A stretch of 5,778 nucleotides of DNA from Planctomycetota bacterium (GCA_022566435.1 JADFIX010000313.1:1-5778), one strand, 5' to 3'. Shown: positions 1 to 5,778, numbered from the stretch's first letter. The notes: generated by a model not told the origin, from the sequence alone. Numbers and translations: made by a program.

Positions 1-2592
1 CGCGAGGCGCGCTCGGTCGGCGCGCTGCGCGGCGGTCCTCGCGTCGCGGTCGTGGCCGTCGACGCCGATCAGGAATTCGGATTGTTGTTTTCCAACCCCG
101 TCGCCCCGCAAAACTATGTCGTTCAAGTCATCGGCGCCGTGAGCGACATCTATATGCGTGATTTCGACGTCAAGCTGCAACTCGGCCTGGTACGGGTCTG
201 GTTTTTCGGCAACGAACCTTTCAGTGCCGACAACCTCTCCGGTTTTGCCAATTATTGGGAGTCGGAGGAGGATCCATCGCCTTACGACTTGATCCACCTG
301 TTCAGCGGTCGTCGCGATACCGGCTATGGCGGGGTGGCCTACGTGTCGGGTGTTTGTAGCGGTTTCGCCTACGGAATCAGTGCATACATGCTTGGGAGTT
401 TTCCGTCCCCCGTCGTGGGCTCGGACCTTGGGAATTGGGATGTCGTCGTCTGCGGGCACGAGATGGGTCACAACATGGGCACGTTCCACACCCACGACGG
501 CTATTCACCGGCGATCGATCAGTGCGGCTCAGGTATCCATTCGCGCGGAACGATCATGAGTTACTGTCACACGACGGCCGGCGGACTGTTGAACATCGAA
601 ATGCGGTTCCATGCGCGCGTGCAGCAGTTCGTCGAATCCGACCTCGGCACCGGTCCATGTCTTTGGTTCGACTGCAACGACAACGGTCTCCCGGATGCGG
701 ATGACATCGCAAACAGCGACAGCGACGACGTCAACGGCAACGGCATTCCCGACGAGTGTGAAGACTGCAACGCCAACGGCACGCTCGACGACGCCGATAT
801 TCTCGGCGGGGCGCCCGATGTGGACGGCAATGACATCCCCGACGAGTGCGAAGCGGATTGCGACCTTGACGGCACGCCGGACGAGTATCAGATCTCATTG
901 GGTCTCGCCCAGGACGATAACGGCAATCTTGTTCCCGACGATTGCGAAGCCGATTGCGACGCAAACGGTACGCCCGACTTTGCGCAAATCGCCGCCAACG
1001 GGCAACTTGACATCGACCGAAACACCGTGCTGGATGTCTGCCAGGACTGCGACGGAAACGGCTCGATCGATTGGATCGACCTTCAGCGACAATTCAACAT
1101 CTTCGTCGTCGAAACCGGTGGCTTCGTGCGCGAGTTCCATGCGGATAGCGGCGTGGCGATTGGAAATCTGGCCCAAGGTATGCTGGCGTCGCCCACCTAT
1201 CTTGCATTCGGCCCGGATCGACAACTCTACGCCACCAGTTTCGGCGACGACCGCGTCGTGCGAATCGACGTGGATACGGGGTCCGTCAGCGATTTCGTCT
1301 CCGCCGGCAGCGGCGGGCTGAACGGCCCGACAGGGCTGGTCTTTCGCCCGAACGGAAACCTCCTTGTGGCCGGCAACCTTACGGCGAGTGTGATCGAATA
1401 CGACGGCGTGACGGGCGCTGCGATCGGCACGTTTGTGGCGGCGGGTGCCGGAGGGCTGACCGGCCCCTACGCGATCACCTATTCACCACAAGGCGACTTA
1501 CTCGTGACAAGTTCGACCAATAGCGTACTCGTCTATTCCGGCACCGATGGCTCATTCCTCGAAACGCTCGTGAGCCCGGGCAGCGGCGGACTGAACGCTC
1601 CGCGCGATCTGCTGTTTAAACCGAACGGCAATCTGCTCGTGTCCAGTCTCCAATCCGACGCCATATTGGAATATGACGCGACGGGGAGCTTTGTGGGGGT
1701 ATTCAACGACGCCGTCACACCGACGGGTGCGTGGGGATTGGCGACCGGACCCAACGGCAACGTCTTCGTCGTTCGTAACTCCGGCACGATCCGCGTGGTC
1801 GAATACGATATGGACTCTGGACGATATGTCCGTTCATTTATTCGCGGCAGCACGGACCTGACGGCGCCCGCGGCCTTGGCGTTTCGCCCGCCGTCGGACA
1901 ACGATTGCAATCAGAATCGCGTGGTCGATGAATGCGATATCACGAGCGGGGCGAGCACCGACCTCGACGGCAACGGTGTCCCCGATGAGTGCGACCCGTT
2001 GCCCGAAGTGCCCTCGGCGAATATCGATGAAACGCGCAAGAATCGGTATGTCTCATTCACTCCGGTCAACACGGACACGCCGATAGCATTTCAGATCGAA
2101 CTGATCGACTGCACCTATTTTCCCGATTCCGCCGGCGTTCTCGGCTGGGTCGGTGAGCCGGACGGCGACGACACCTCCATCGTCGTCCCGGCACCGTATT
2201 TCTCCGACAACTGGCCCGCGGCGCTGCATGTCGGCGATTGTGAGATCGTTCTCGTGGCGACGTATGGCGTTCGCGCGTCATTCAACGGATTCCTTCTCAC
2301 CGACGCCCTGGAGCTGGCCACGATCGGCAAGCCGGGAATCAAATACTGGGGGGACTGCATCGGTTCGTTCGACGGCGACACCTGGAGTGGTCCGGATGAT
2401 GTCACCAACTTCGTCGACGTGCAGGCAGGTATTCTGGCGTTTGTTGCCGGCCCCGGCGCACCGCCGTTGACCTGGCTGGACATCGAACCCGACACACCGA
2501 ACCGGGCTAATAATTTCGCGGATGTCCGGCGGATTGTCCAAGCGTTTCGGGCTGAAGCGTATCCCTTCCCGGATCCCTCCGACTGTCCGTAG
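1..2592 (+). CDS. Secreted metzincin (reprolysin-like) zinc metalloprotease with calcium-type repeats, beta-propeller and dockerin-like C-terminus; 5'-truncated
   Basis: The frame is open from base 1 to the TAG at 2590-2592 (863 residues), so the true start lies upstream. The GTG at 52 is probably internal, because the conserved first strand of the protease fold (VAVVAVDAD) is already in progress there. Numbering from base 1, the zinc site is HEMGHNMGTFHTHD at residues 153-166, with likely ligands H153, H157 and H163 and catalytic E154. The Met-turn MSYCH starts at M186. Together these are the metzincin signature, closest to reprolysin-like M12B peptidases. Next come Asp/Asn-rich calcium-type repeats (224-360), a beta-propeller of NHL-like repeats (about 362-630), one more calcium-type repeat (from 635), and a C-terminal module (680-863) shared with both neighbouring genes. 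The missing N-terminus should carry a signal peptide and propeptide. The predicted role is extracellular or cell-surface proteolysis with an unknown substrate. The protease call is firm; roles of the accessory domains are inferred. Confidence 0.9.
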   Translation, partial: REARSVGALRGGPRVAVVAVDADQEFGLLFSNPVAPQNYVVQVIGAVSDIYMRDFDVKLQLGLVRVWFFGNEPFSADNLSGFANYWESEEDPSPYDLIHLFSGRRDTGYGGVAYVSGVCSGFAYGISAYMLGSFPSPVVGSDLGNWDVVVCGHEMGHNMGTFHTHDGYSPAIDQCGSGIHSRGTIMSYCHTTAGGLLNIEMRFHARVQQFVESDLGTGPCLWFDCNDNGLPDADDIANSDSDDVNGNGIPDECEDCNANGTLDDADILGGAPDVDGNDIPDECEADCDLDGTPDEYQISLGLAQDDNGNLVPDDCEADCDANGTPDFAQIAANGQLDIDRNTVLDVCQDCDGNGSIDWIDLQRQFNIFVVETGGFVREFHADSGVAIGNLAQGMLASPTYLAFGPDRQLYATSFGDDRVVRIDVDTGSVSDFVSAGSGGLNGPTGLVFRPNGNLLVAGNLTASVIEYDGVTGAAIGTFVAAGAGGLTGPYAITYSPQGDLLVTSSTNSVLVYSGTDGSFLETLVSPGSGGLNAPRDLLFKPNGNLLVSSLQSDAILEYDATGSFVGVFNDAVTPTGAWGLATGPNGNVFVVRNSGTIRVVEYDMDSGRYVRSFIRGSTDLTAPAALAFRPPSDNDCNQNRVVDECDITSGASTDLDGNGVPDECDPLPEVPSANIDETRKNRYVSFTPVNTDTPIAFQIELIDCTYFPDSAGVLGWVGEPDGDDTSIVVPAPYFSDNWPAALHVGDCEIVLVATYGVRASFNGFLLTDALELATIGKPGIKYWGDCIGSFDGDTWSGPDDVTNFVDVQAGILAFVAGPGAPPLTWLDIEPDTPNRANNFADVRRIVQAFRAEAYPFPDPSDCP
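670..1080 (+). repeat. Five calcium-binding-type Asp/Asn-rich protein repeats (last one partial)
   Basis: Units begin at bases 670, 763, 856, 952 and 1045, a spacing of 31, 31, 32 and 31 codons. Each starts D-C-[ND]-x-[ND]-G and most end in a PDEC-like turn, for example NGNGIPDEC in the first. They resemble thrombospondin type 3 or dockerin-like calcium loops, which are common in exported Planctomycetota proteins. The fourth unit is degenerate (NTVLDVC replaces the PDEC ending). The fifth is a half unit that runs straight into the propeller. A sixth unit (bases 1903-1992) follows the propeller, so the propeller sits inside the repeat array. Calcium binding is inferred from the spacing of acidic residues. 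Confidence 0.8.
1186..1890 (+). repeat. NHL-like beta-propeller repeats within the protease
   Basis: Five successive protein repeats of 43-46 residues start at bases 1186, 1321, 1459, 1594 and 1723. A sixth start at 1861 keeps only about ten residues (TAPAALAFRP). The core pattern is [NT]-x-P-x-x-[LI]-x-F-x-P-x-G-x-L-[LY]-V, then a variable loop, V-[IV]-x-Y-[DS], G, and a GSGGL-like turn. The stretch just before the first repeat (about bases 1096-1185, FNIFVVETGGF onward) could supply the missing strands of the sixth blade. That would give a six-bladed propeller with Velcro closure. Such propellers usually bind proteins or glycans; the ligand here is unknown. Confidence 0.72.
2038..2592 (+). 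other. Shared C-terminal module (KNRY-WGD-dockerin-like) of the protease
   Basis: This is residues 680-863 of the protease fragment. Landmarks in order are KNRYVS, an F-Q-I-E-L strand, W-x-x-EPD, SIVVP, LHVGDCEIV, KPGIKYWGD, GSF-DG-x-W-x-x-P, NFVDVQAGI, D-I-EPDTPNR, NFADVRRIV, and the ending EAYPFPDPSDCP. The same landmarks in the same order occur at the ends of both minus-strand genes. The last 80 residues look like two degenerate dockerin-type halves, each with an N-x-x-D-V helix start. A role in sorting or anchoring is inferred from its terminal position on unrelated exported proteins. Confidence 0.75.
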
Positions 2593-2640
2593 CCGGAAAT
2601 GCGGCAGTCGCGGTCGACTCAGTCGGCGCCGGATTGTTCA

Positions 2641-2680
2641 AAGGAAAACCGCCACGCACAAGTCAAGGCGAAAGCGGCGG
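2641..2680 (-). terminator. Possible intrinsic terminator downstream of the complete minus-strand gene
   Basis: Read on the minus strand, a CCGCC arm (2676-2680) can pair with GGCGG (2649-2653) across a 22-base loop. The second arm runs directly into TTTTCCTT (2641-2648). The 5 bp stem is short and the loop long, so this is weak. The corresponding place in the second copy (about 4887-4918) does not keep the T-run. No better terminator for either convergent gene is visible in the 102-base gap 2593-2694. Confidence 0.28.
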
Positions 2681-3546
2681 GGCGTCCGATTCGCTTACGG
2701 CGACGTACACAGTTCGAGTTGTCCGCCGAGGTACGCCTCGCCCTGAAAACACCTGACAAACTGGAATACATCGTCGATGTTCACCTGTATGTTGGGATGA
2801 ACACTGATTCCGCCGAGGTCCGGTCGGTTAGGATGTACGTCAGTCACTGACACGTGTGTGGCATTGAACGCATTGGGATCCTGAAACGTCTTGATGGCCG
2901 CCACCACGTCTTCGAAGCTCACCACACCCTGTGGCGGCGTCCATTCACCATCTTCGAACGACCCGACCGCGTCCCCCCAGAACTTGGCGCCGGGCTTGGC
3001 CTGCGTTTGCACCACGAGTGGACCGGAGTAATTGCCGCAATTGAGGGTTTCAATCGCGTAGGTCGTCGTCGGGATGATGGGACATCCAGTGAGGTGCAGC
3101 GTCGGACAATCATGCCAGTACCGCGCCTCCGCAGGCTGCTCCGGGACCACGATGGAGATGCAGTTCTCATCCGGCTCCGACGCCCAGAACGTCAAAGGGG
3201 GTACCACGCCGTCGACAAGCGTTTCGGTCAGTCTCACCTGGATATAGAACCGCCGCCCGTGATTGATGCCGCCCGCACCGCGAGGATCGATCGAAATGTA
3301 CCGGTTCTTCATAATGTCATGGGGCGGGGCGGCCGGCAGCGGTGGTGCAATCGAGGGCGTGCGTTGCCCTCCAATAGTATAAACAAAGCGCAGGTTGAAT
3401 CGCCCACGGGGTGAACCGACAAGCTCATTCTGCGGATTGCTCCAACCGCCGACGCGAATCAAGAATCGGTCTCCTTCGTCGTGGAAAATCTCCAAAACTG
3501 ACGGACCAGCGCCGCTCCCGCACCCATCGTCGTTACAATGGATCTC
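2650..3546. repeat. Tandem duplication, left copy (partner 4888-5778)
   Basis: From 2650 to about 3385 this DNA aligns without gaps to sequence 2238 bases further right. The offset then drops to 2235 and 2232 through two single-codon indels, reaching the window edge. By eye, bases 2701-3000 differ from the partner at about 22 of 300 sites (about 93% identity). The noncoding part beyond the stop codon (2650-2694) is nearer 75%. Left of about 2645 the similarity fades, which places the duplication boundary some 50 bases from the protease stop codon. Confidence 0.9.
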
Positions 3547-4710
3547 CTGGAGCGTATCGACCGGGCATCCACTTGTCGCATCGTAGACCGCGATCATTTG
3601 ATCGAAATCCGCATCGTTGCAGCTATCAATCATCAGGATACCGCACGGCTGCCCCTCGTAGAGATACCAGACGTCATCATGCATTTCCCCGCCGCCCACC
3701 AAAGAATCAGTGCAACCCTCAAAGTAAAGTTCTGGACCATCGTCGGTGGCGCAGATGTTATTACCCGCAATGACCAGTTCACCTTCGAACTCGGGAACTC
3801 CGCTGACGACGAACGGCGACGAGCAGTCATCGTTGGCCGGCACACCGGGGCACTCGTTCGGCGAGCAACTTCCACCAAGCATCCAGGCTCCGAGCAGCCC
3901 GTCCGTGCAATCGTCGTGTGTCATATTCGGCGTACAGATGGCGGGGCACGTGCAACACGTACCCAGGACCGGCCCCGGATTTGCCAGGCCGCTGTCCTCG
4001 CAGAATCCGAGGTCGATGTTAAGCAACTGAATCGGCGAGTAGGTATGCAAGGGGTTGGAATCGGTCGAAAACGCGGCGTGATTGTTTCCATCATCGCGGG
4101 ACCACGTCGCTCGCGTCTCGCAGCCGTTTTCGCCGAAGCCGGAAACCTCGAACCAGTAGGTGTCGCCGTCAAGACCACCGTTGGGAAGGGCGATCGTTGA
4201 ATCCAATTGCCCGGAGTATTCCCAAGTGCCCGTCTCTTGTCCCGTACCCTCCACCTTGTTCAGAACCGTAATCGTGGACATCCCGACTTCCGCGCCGGGA
4301 ATGCCGGCGTTGTTTTCGTAGATGCGAATTTCCCACGTATCGTCGATATTTTGAACACAAGGTGTTGAACAACAAGGCCTAGCGAAAAACCCGGGTGACC
4401 AGCATATGTTGTCCACCTCGTTGCCGCCGAACTTGATGTCGTCCGCAGCCACGTAGGCCGTGTTACGGTCGATGGGCGAGAAATAAACCGGGACCGTTTG
4501 CGCCTGTTGACAGTTCGCCGCGCTTTCGAACGAACAGGCCGACCCGCGTAGCCCGGCATTGTCAACCGCATCACCGGCGTAGCGACTCTTACGGGCATCC
4601 GCCGTCTGGACTCCGCGGGCATGTGTCTTCGGAGGCGCACCGATCGCCTGTAAGGGTGCCAGTAGCAACGACGCCATGACAATGAGCACGGTCCTTGATT
4701 GGTAAGCCAT
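2695..4710 (-). CDS. Secreted multidomain protein of unknown function, with pre-peptidase-like domain and dockerin-like C-terminal module
   Basis: This complete gene encodes 671 residues, with its stop TAA at 2695-2697. The ATG at 4708-4710 is chosen because AGAGGGG (4717-4723) precedes it by six bases and a signal peptide follows at once; in-frame starts at 4734 and 4740 lack such a site. Domains: signal peptide 1-25, likely cut after AIGA; a beta-rich N-terminal domain, about 70-240 (AYVAADDIKF, WEIRIYENNAGIPG); a Cys-rich linker, 250-288 (GTCCTC...C...C...C); a beta-sandwich similar to pre-peptidase C-terminal domains, 292-446 (ANDDC, DDVWYLY, AVYDATSGCP, CNDDGCGSG, FLIRVGGW); and the shared C-terminal module, 468-671 (KNRYISI, KFWGD, VNIDDV, GEAYLGG). 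No catalytic motif is seen, so it is probably a structural, adhesive or binding protein. It converges with the protease gene and is a tandem paralogue of the gene upstream of it. Confidence 0.88.
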   Translation of the reverse strand: MAYQSRTVLIVMASLLLAPLQAIGAPPKTHARGVQTADARKSRYAGDAVDNAGLRGSACSFESAANCQQAQTVPVYFSPIDRNTAYVAADDIKFGGNEVDNICWSPGFFARPCCSTPCVQNIDDTWEIRIYENNAGIPGAEVGMSTITVLNKVEGTGQETGTWEYSGQLDSTIALPNGGLDGDTYWFEVSGFGENGCETRATWSRDDGNNHAAFSTDSNPLHTYSPIQLLNIDLGFCEDSGLANPGPVLGTCCTCPAICTPNMTHDDCTDGLLGAWMLGGSCSPNECPGVPANDDCSSPFVVSGVPEFEGELVIAGNNICATDDGPELYFEGCTDSLVGGGEMHDDVWYLYEGQPCGILMIDSCNDADFDQMIAVYDATSGCPVDTLQEIHCNDDGCGSGAGPSVLEIFHDEGDRFLIRVGGWSNPQNELVGSPRGRFNLRFVYTIGGQRTPSIAPPLPAAPPHDIMKNRYISIDPRGAGGINHGRRFYIQVRLTETLVDGVVPPLTFWASEPDENCISIVVPEQPAEARYWHDCPTLHLTGCPIIPTTTYAIETLNCGNYSGPLVVQTQAKPGAKFWGDAVGSFEDGEWTPPQGVVSFEDVVAAIKTFQDPNAFNATHVSVTDVHPNRPDLGGISVHPNIQVNIDDVFQFVRCFQGEAYLGGQLELCTSP
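2698..3309 (-). other. Shared C-terminal module, copy in the complete minus-strand gene
   Basis: Residues 468-671 run from KNRYISI to the end CTSP. The landmarks are W-A-SEPDENC, ISIVVPEQP, LHLTGCPII, KPGAKFWGD (K576 to D580 is KFWGD), GSFEDGEW, VSFEDVVAAI, D-V-HPNRPD, VNIDDVFQFV (643-652) and GEAYLGG. Against the protease version it has an extra GGISVHPN segment between the two dockerin-like halves and lacks the YPF tail. It is nearly identical to the copy at 4936-5547 except for residues about 551-570. Confidence 0.75.
4636..4710 (-). other. Signal peptide coding segment
   Basis: The first 25 residues have a short polar and basic start (MAYQSR), a hydrophobic core (TVLIVMASLLLAPLQ) and an A-I-G-A site before PPK. 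This is a typical Sec signal peptide cut by signal peptidase I. No lipobox cysteine is present, so the protein is probably not a lipoprotein. Confidence 0.85.
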
Positions 4711-4716
4711 TTCGCA

Positions 4717-4723
4717 CCCCTCT
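4717..4723 (-). promoter_or_regulatory. Ribosome binding site deciding the start of the 671-residue gene
   Basis: On the minus strand AGAGGGG stands six bases before the ATG at 4710. It is a good match to a purine-rich Shine-Dalgarno sequence at the usual spacing. It favours this ATG over the in-frame ATG at 4734 and TTG at 4740. Confidence 0.75.
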
Positions 4724-4751
4724 AAAAAGCGCATGAACAAGCGTGCCTTAT

Positions 4752-4766
4752 GGTCTCGTTAAGACC
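4752..4766. repeat. Short perfect inverted repeat upstream of the complete gene
   Basis: GGTCT and AGACC arms of 5 bp flank a 5-base centre (CGTTA), about 42-56 bases before the start codon. It could be a small operator or a 5' leader hairpin. At this length, chance occurrence is quite possible, and no second copy is visible in the window. Confidence 0.3.
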
Positions 4767-4876
4767 GCGACGGATACCGCAGCTCGTTATTGAACCCACG
4801 AAAACACATGGCACGGTCATCACACTTATCCCCCAACGACTCATGGCCACCGAAACGAACGCTTGCACAGATGGGT

Positions 4877-4904
4877 TGTACAAGAATCGCCACGCCCATG
4901 TCAA
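4877..4904 (-). promoter_or_regulatory. Weak sigma70-like promoter candidate
   Basis: On the minus strand TTGACA (4899-4904) is followed after 16 bases by TGTACA (4877-4882). The -35 is perfect but the -10 matches only three of six consensus positions. It would give a leader of about 160 bases for the complete gene. It lies in the duplicated 3' flank, where the left copy has TTGACT at the same place. Planctomycetota promoters need not follow this consensus. Confidence 0.22.
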
Positions 4905-4932
4905 GCCGGAACCGGAACGGCGCCGGATACGC

Positions 4933-5778
4933 TCACGGAGCCGTACACAGCTCGAGTTGTCCGCCGAGGTACGCCTCGCCCTGAAAACACCTGACAAACT
5001 GGAACACATCGTCGATGTTCACCTGTTTGTTGGGATGAACACTGATTCCGCCTAGGTCCGGCCGGTTAGGATGAATGTCGGTGACCGACACGTGTGTGGC
5101 ATTGAACGCGTTGGGATCCTGAAACGTCTTGATGGCCGCCACCACGTCCTCGAAGCTCACCACACCCTGAGGCGCCGTCCATTCACCGGCATCGAACGAC
5201 CCTACCGCGTCACCCCAAAACTTGGCGCCGGGCTTGGCCTGCGTTTTCGCCACAGTCGGCTGGGACACACCGCCGCAACTCAGGGAGCTAATCAAGTATG
5301 TTGTCGTCGGGATGATGGGACATCCTGTGAGGTGCACCGTCGGACAATCATGCCAGTATCGCGCCGCCGCAGGCTGCTCCGGGACCACAGTGGAAATACA
5401 ATTCTCATCCGGCTCCGACGCCCAGAACGTCTTAGATGGTGCCACGCCGTCGACAAGCGATTCGGCCAGAATCAACAGGATATAAAACCTGCGCCCATGA
5501 TTGGTGCCGTCCGCGCCCATCGGATCGATCGAAATGTACCGGTTCTTCAGAATGTCATGGGGTGGTGCGGCCAGCGCCGGAGATTCGATCTGCTGCGTCG
5601 CTCGCCCGGAAAGAGTATACTGAAAGTGCAGGTTGAATCGCCCGCCGGGACCGTGAAGCCGACCCTGTGCATCGCTCCAACCGCCGACGCGAATTAAGAA
5701 TCGGTCTCCTTCGTCATGGTAAATTTCCAGAGATGCCGGACCGCCGCTCCCGCACCCGTCGTCGTTACAGGCAACCTC
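4933..5778 (-). CDS. Paralogue of the adjacent secreted multidomain protein; N-terminal part outside window
   Basis: The frame is open from the right edge (base 5778) to TGA at 4933-4935, giving the last 281 residues. The internal ATG at 5518-5520 falls inside the conserved module and is not the start, since matching sequence continues upstream without a stop. Fragment residues 1-57 match the end of the pre-peptidase-like domain of the neighbour (CNDDGCGSG, HDEGDRFLIRVGGW, GRFNL). Residues 78-281 are the shared C-terminal module (KNRYISI, KFWGD, GEAYLGG, end CTAP). Compared with the neighbour it shows two single-residue deletions, a diverged proline-rich linker (SPALAAPPHD), and one strongly diverged patch in the module. 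If the duplication is full length, its start should lie about 1.2 kb beyond the window. It has no stop codons or frameshifts and looks functional. Its function is unknown; it is probably exported like its paralogue. Confidence 0.88.
   Translation of the reverse strand, partial: EVACNDDGCGSGGPASLEIYHDEGDRFLIRVGGWSDAQGRLHGPGGRFNLHFQYTLSGRATQQIESPALAAPPHDILKNRYISIDPMGADGTNHGRRFYILLILAESLVDGVAPSKTFWASEPDENCISTVVPEQPAAARYWHDCPTVHLTGCPIIPTTTYLISSLSCGGVSQPTVAKTQAKPGAKFWGDAVGSFDAGEWTAPQGVVSFEDVVAAIKTFQDPNAFNATHVSVTDIHPNRPDLGGISVHPNKQVNIDDVFQFVRCFQGEAYLGGQLELCTAP
4936..5547 (-). other. Shared C-terminal module, copy in the right-hand paralogue
   Basis: Fragment residues 78-281 carry the landmarks KNRYISI, ASEPDENC, STVVPEQP, HLTGCPII, KPGAKFWGD, VVSFEDVVAAI, DIHPNRPD, VNIDDVFQFV and GEAYLGG. 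It differs from the copy at 2698-3309 mainly between TTTY and QAKPGAKF, where LISSLSCGGVSQPTVAKT replaces AIETLNCGNYSGPLVVQT. Confidence 0.75.

Larger units (their letters stand above)
4711..4932. other. Intergenic region between tandem paralogues
   Basis: This 222-base gap lies between the stop of the right-hand paralogue (TGA at 4933-4935) and the start of the complete gene. Its right 45 bases (4888-4932) are duplicated downstream of the complete gene. The rest has no counterpart inside the window. It holds the ribosome binding site, a short inverted repeat and a weak promoter candidate. No credible ORF, tRNA or strong terminator is seen. The size suggests that the two genes can be transcribed separately, although read-through cannot be excluded. 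Confidence 0.7.
4888..5778. repeat. Tandem duplication, right copy (partner 2650-3546)
   Basis: This is the second copy of the direct repeat, at an offset of 2238 bases falling to 2232. It includes the gene end and about 45 bases of 3' flank. It runs to the window edge, so its full extent cannot be seen. The period is about the length of the complete gene plus its upstream gap, consistent with duplication of a whole gene unit. Confidence 0.9.

Noticed and set aside
52..54. GTG as the start codon of the protease gene
   Set aside because: The frame is open to base 1, no ribosome binding site precedes it, there is no signal peptide after it, and the conserved protease core is already under way.
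611..1321. Plus-strand ORF of 236 codons overlapping the protease
   Set aside because: It is a +1 shadow of the calcium-type repeats, with low-complexity Thr/Ser/Ala content and no independent features.
670..1890. Regular DNA repeats that might be a CRISPR array or variable-number tandem repeat
   Set aside because: The periodicity is at protein level (31-46 codons) with diverged DNA; no identical repeat units with spacers are present.
3538..4200. Plus-strand ORF of 220 codons opposite the complete gene
   Set aside because: It is antisense to a clearly domain-bearing protein and has no recognisable motif, so it is a shadow frame.
4711..4932. Possible small RNA or riboswitch in the 222-base gap
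   Set aside because: No recognisable conserved RNA motif or strong hairpin with a T-run; the only structure is a 5 bp inverted repeat.
5518..5520. ATG as the start of the right-hand minus-strand gene
   Set aside because: Sequence matching the neighbouring paralogue continues in frame without a stop to the window edge, so this ATG is internal.
2854..5697. Similar plus-strand ORFs in both copies (2854-3414 and 5071-5697), which could suggest a conserved overlapping gene
   Set aside because: They lie antisense to the conserved gene ends. Their similarity follows from the sense-strand duplication and from GC-rich codon use, and they carry no recognisable domain, signal peptide or ribosome binding site.

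Overview
The window looks like accessory, surface or secreted-protein DNA from a GC-rich bacterium, most likely a member of the Planctomycetota. That assignment is inferred from style. It rests on runs of 31-residue Asp/Asn-rich repeats with the ending NGNGIPDEC, Cys-rich spacers of the 'G-x-CC...C...C' kind, a PANDDC-type beta-sandwich domain, and a C-terminal dockerin-like module ending in an F-x-x-EAY...C-x-P tail. No housekeeping gene, RNA gene, mobile element or CRISPR array is visible.

Layout. Bases 1-2592 (+) hold the 3' part of a large gene whose start lies left of the window. It encodes a secreted metzincin-type zinc metalloprotease, followed by calcium-binding-type repeats, a beta-propeller of about six blades, one more calcium-type repeat, and a C-terminal module that starts KNRYVS. 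After a 102-base convergent gap, bases 2695-4710 (-) hold a complete gene for a 671-residue secreted multidomain protein of unknown function: signal peptide, N-terminal beta-rich domain, Cys-rich linker, pre-peptidase-like domain, and a C-terminal module starting KNRYIS. After a 222-base gap, bases 4933-5778 (-) hold the C-terminal 281 residues of a close paralogue of that gene, which runs off the right edge.

The two minus-strand genes are a tandem duplication with a period of about 2.24 kb. The duplicated DNA includes the gene ends and about 50 bases beyond the stop codons. All three genes, including the otherwise unrelated protease, end in homologous versions of the same roughly 185-205 residue module. 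The simplest reading is a shared C-terminal sorting, anchoring or docking device on exported proteins. That role is inference, and the sequence shows only the homology. The protease may act on other exported proteins or on external polymer, but nothing here identifies a substrate.

The shared C-terminal module, and a sharply bounded variable patch inside it that separates the two tandem copies, are the parts most worth following up.
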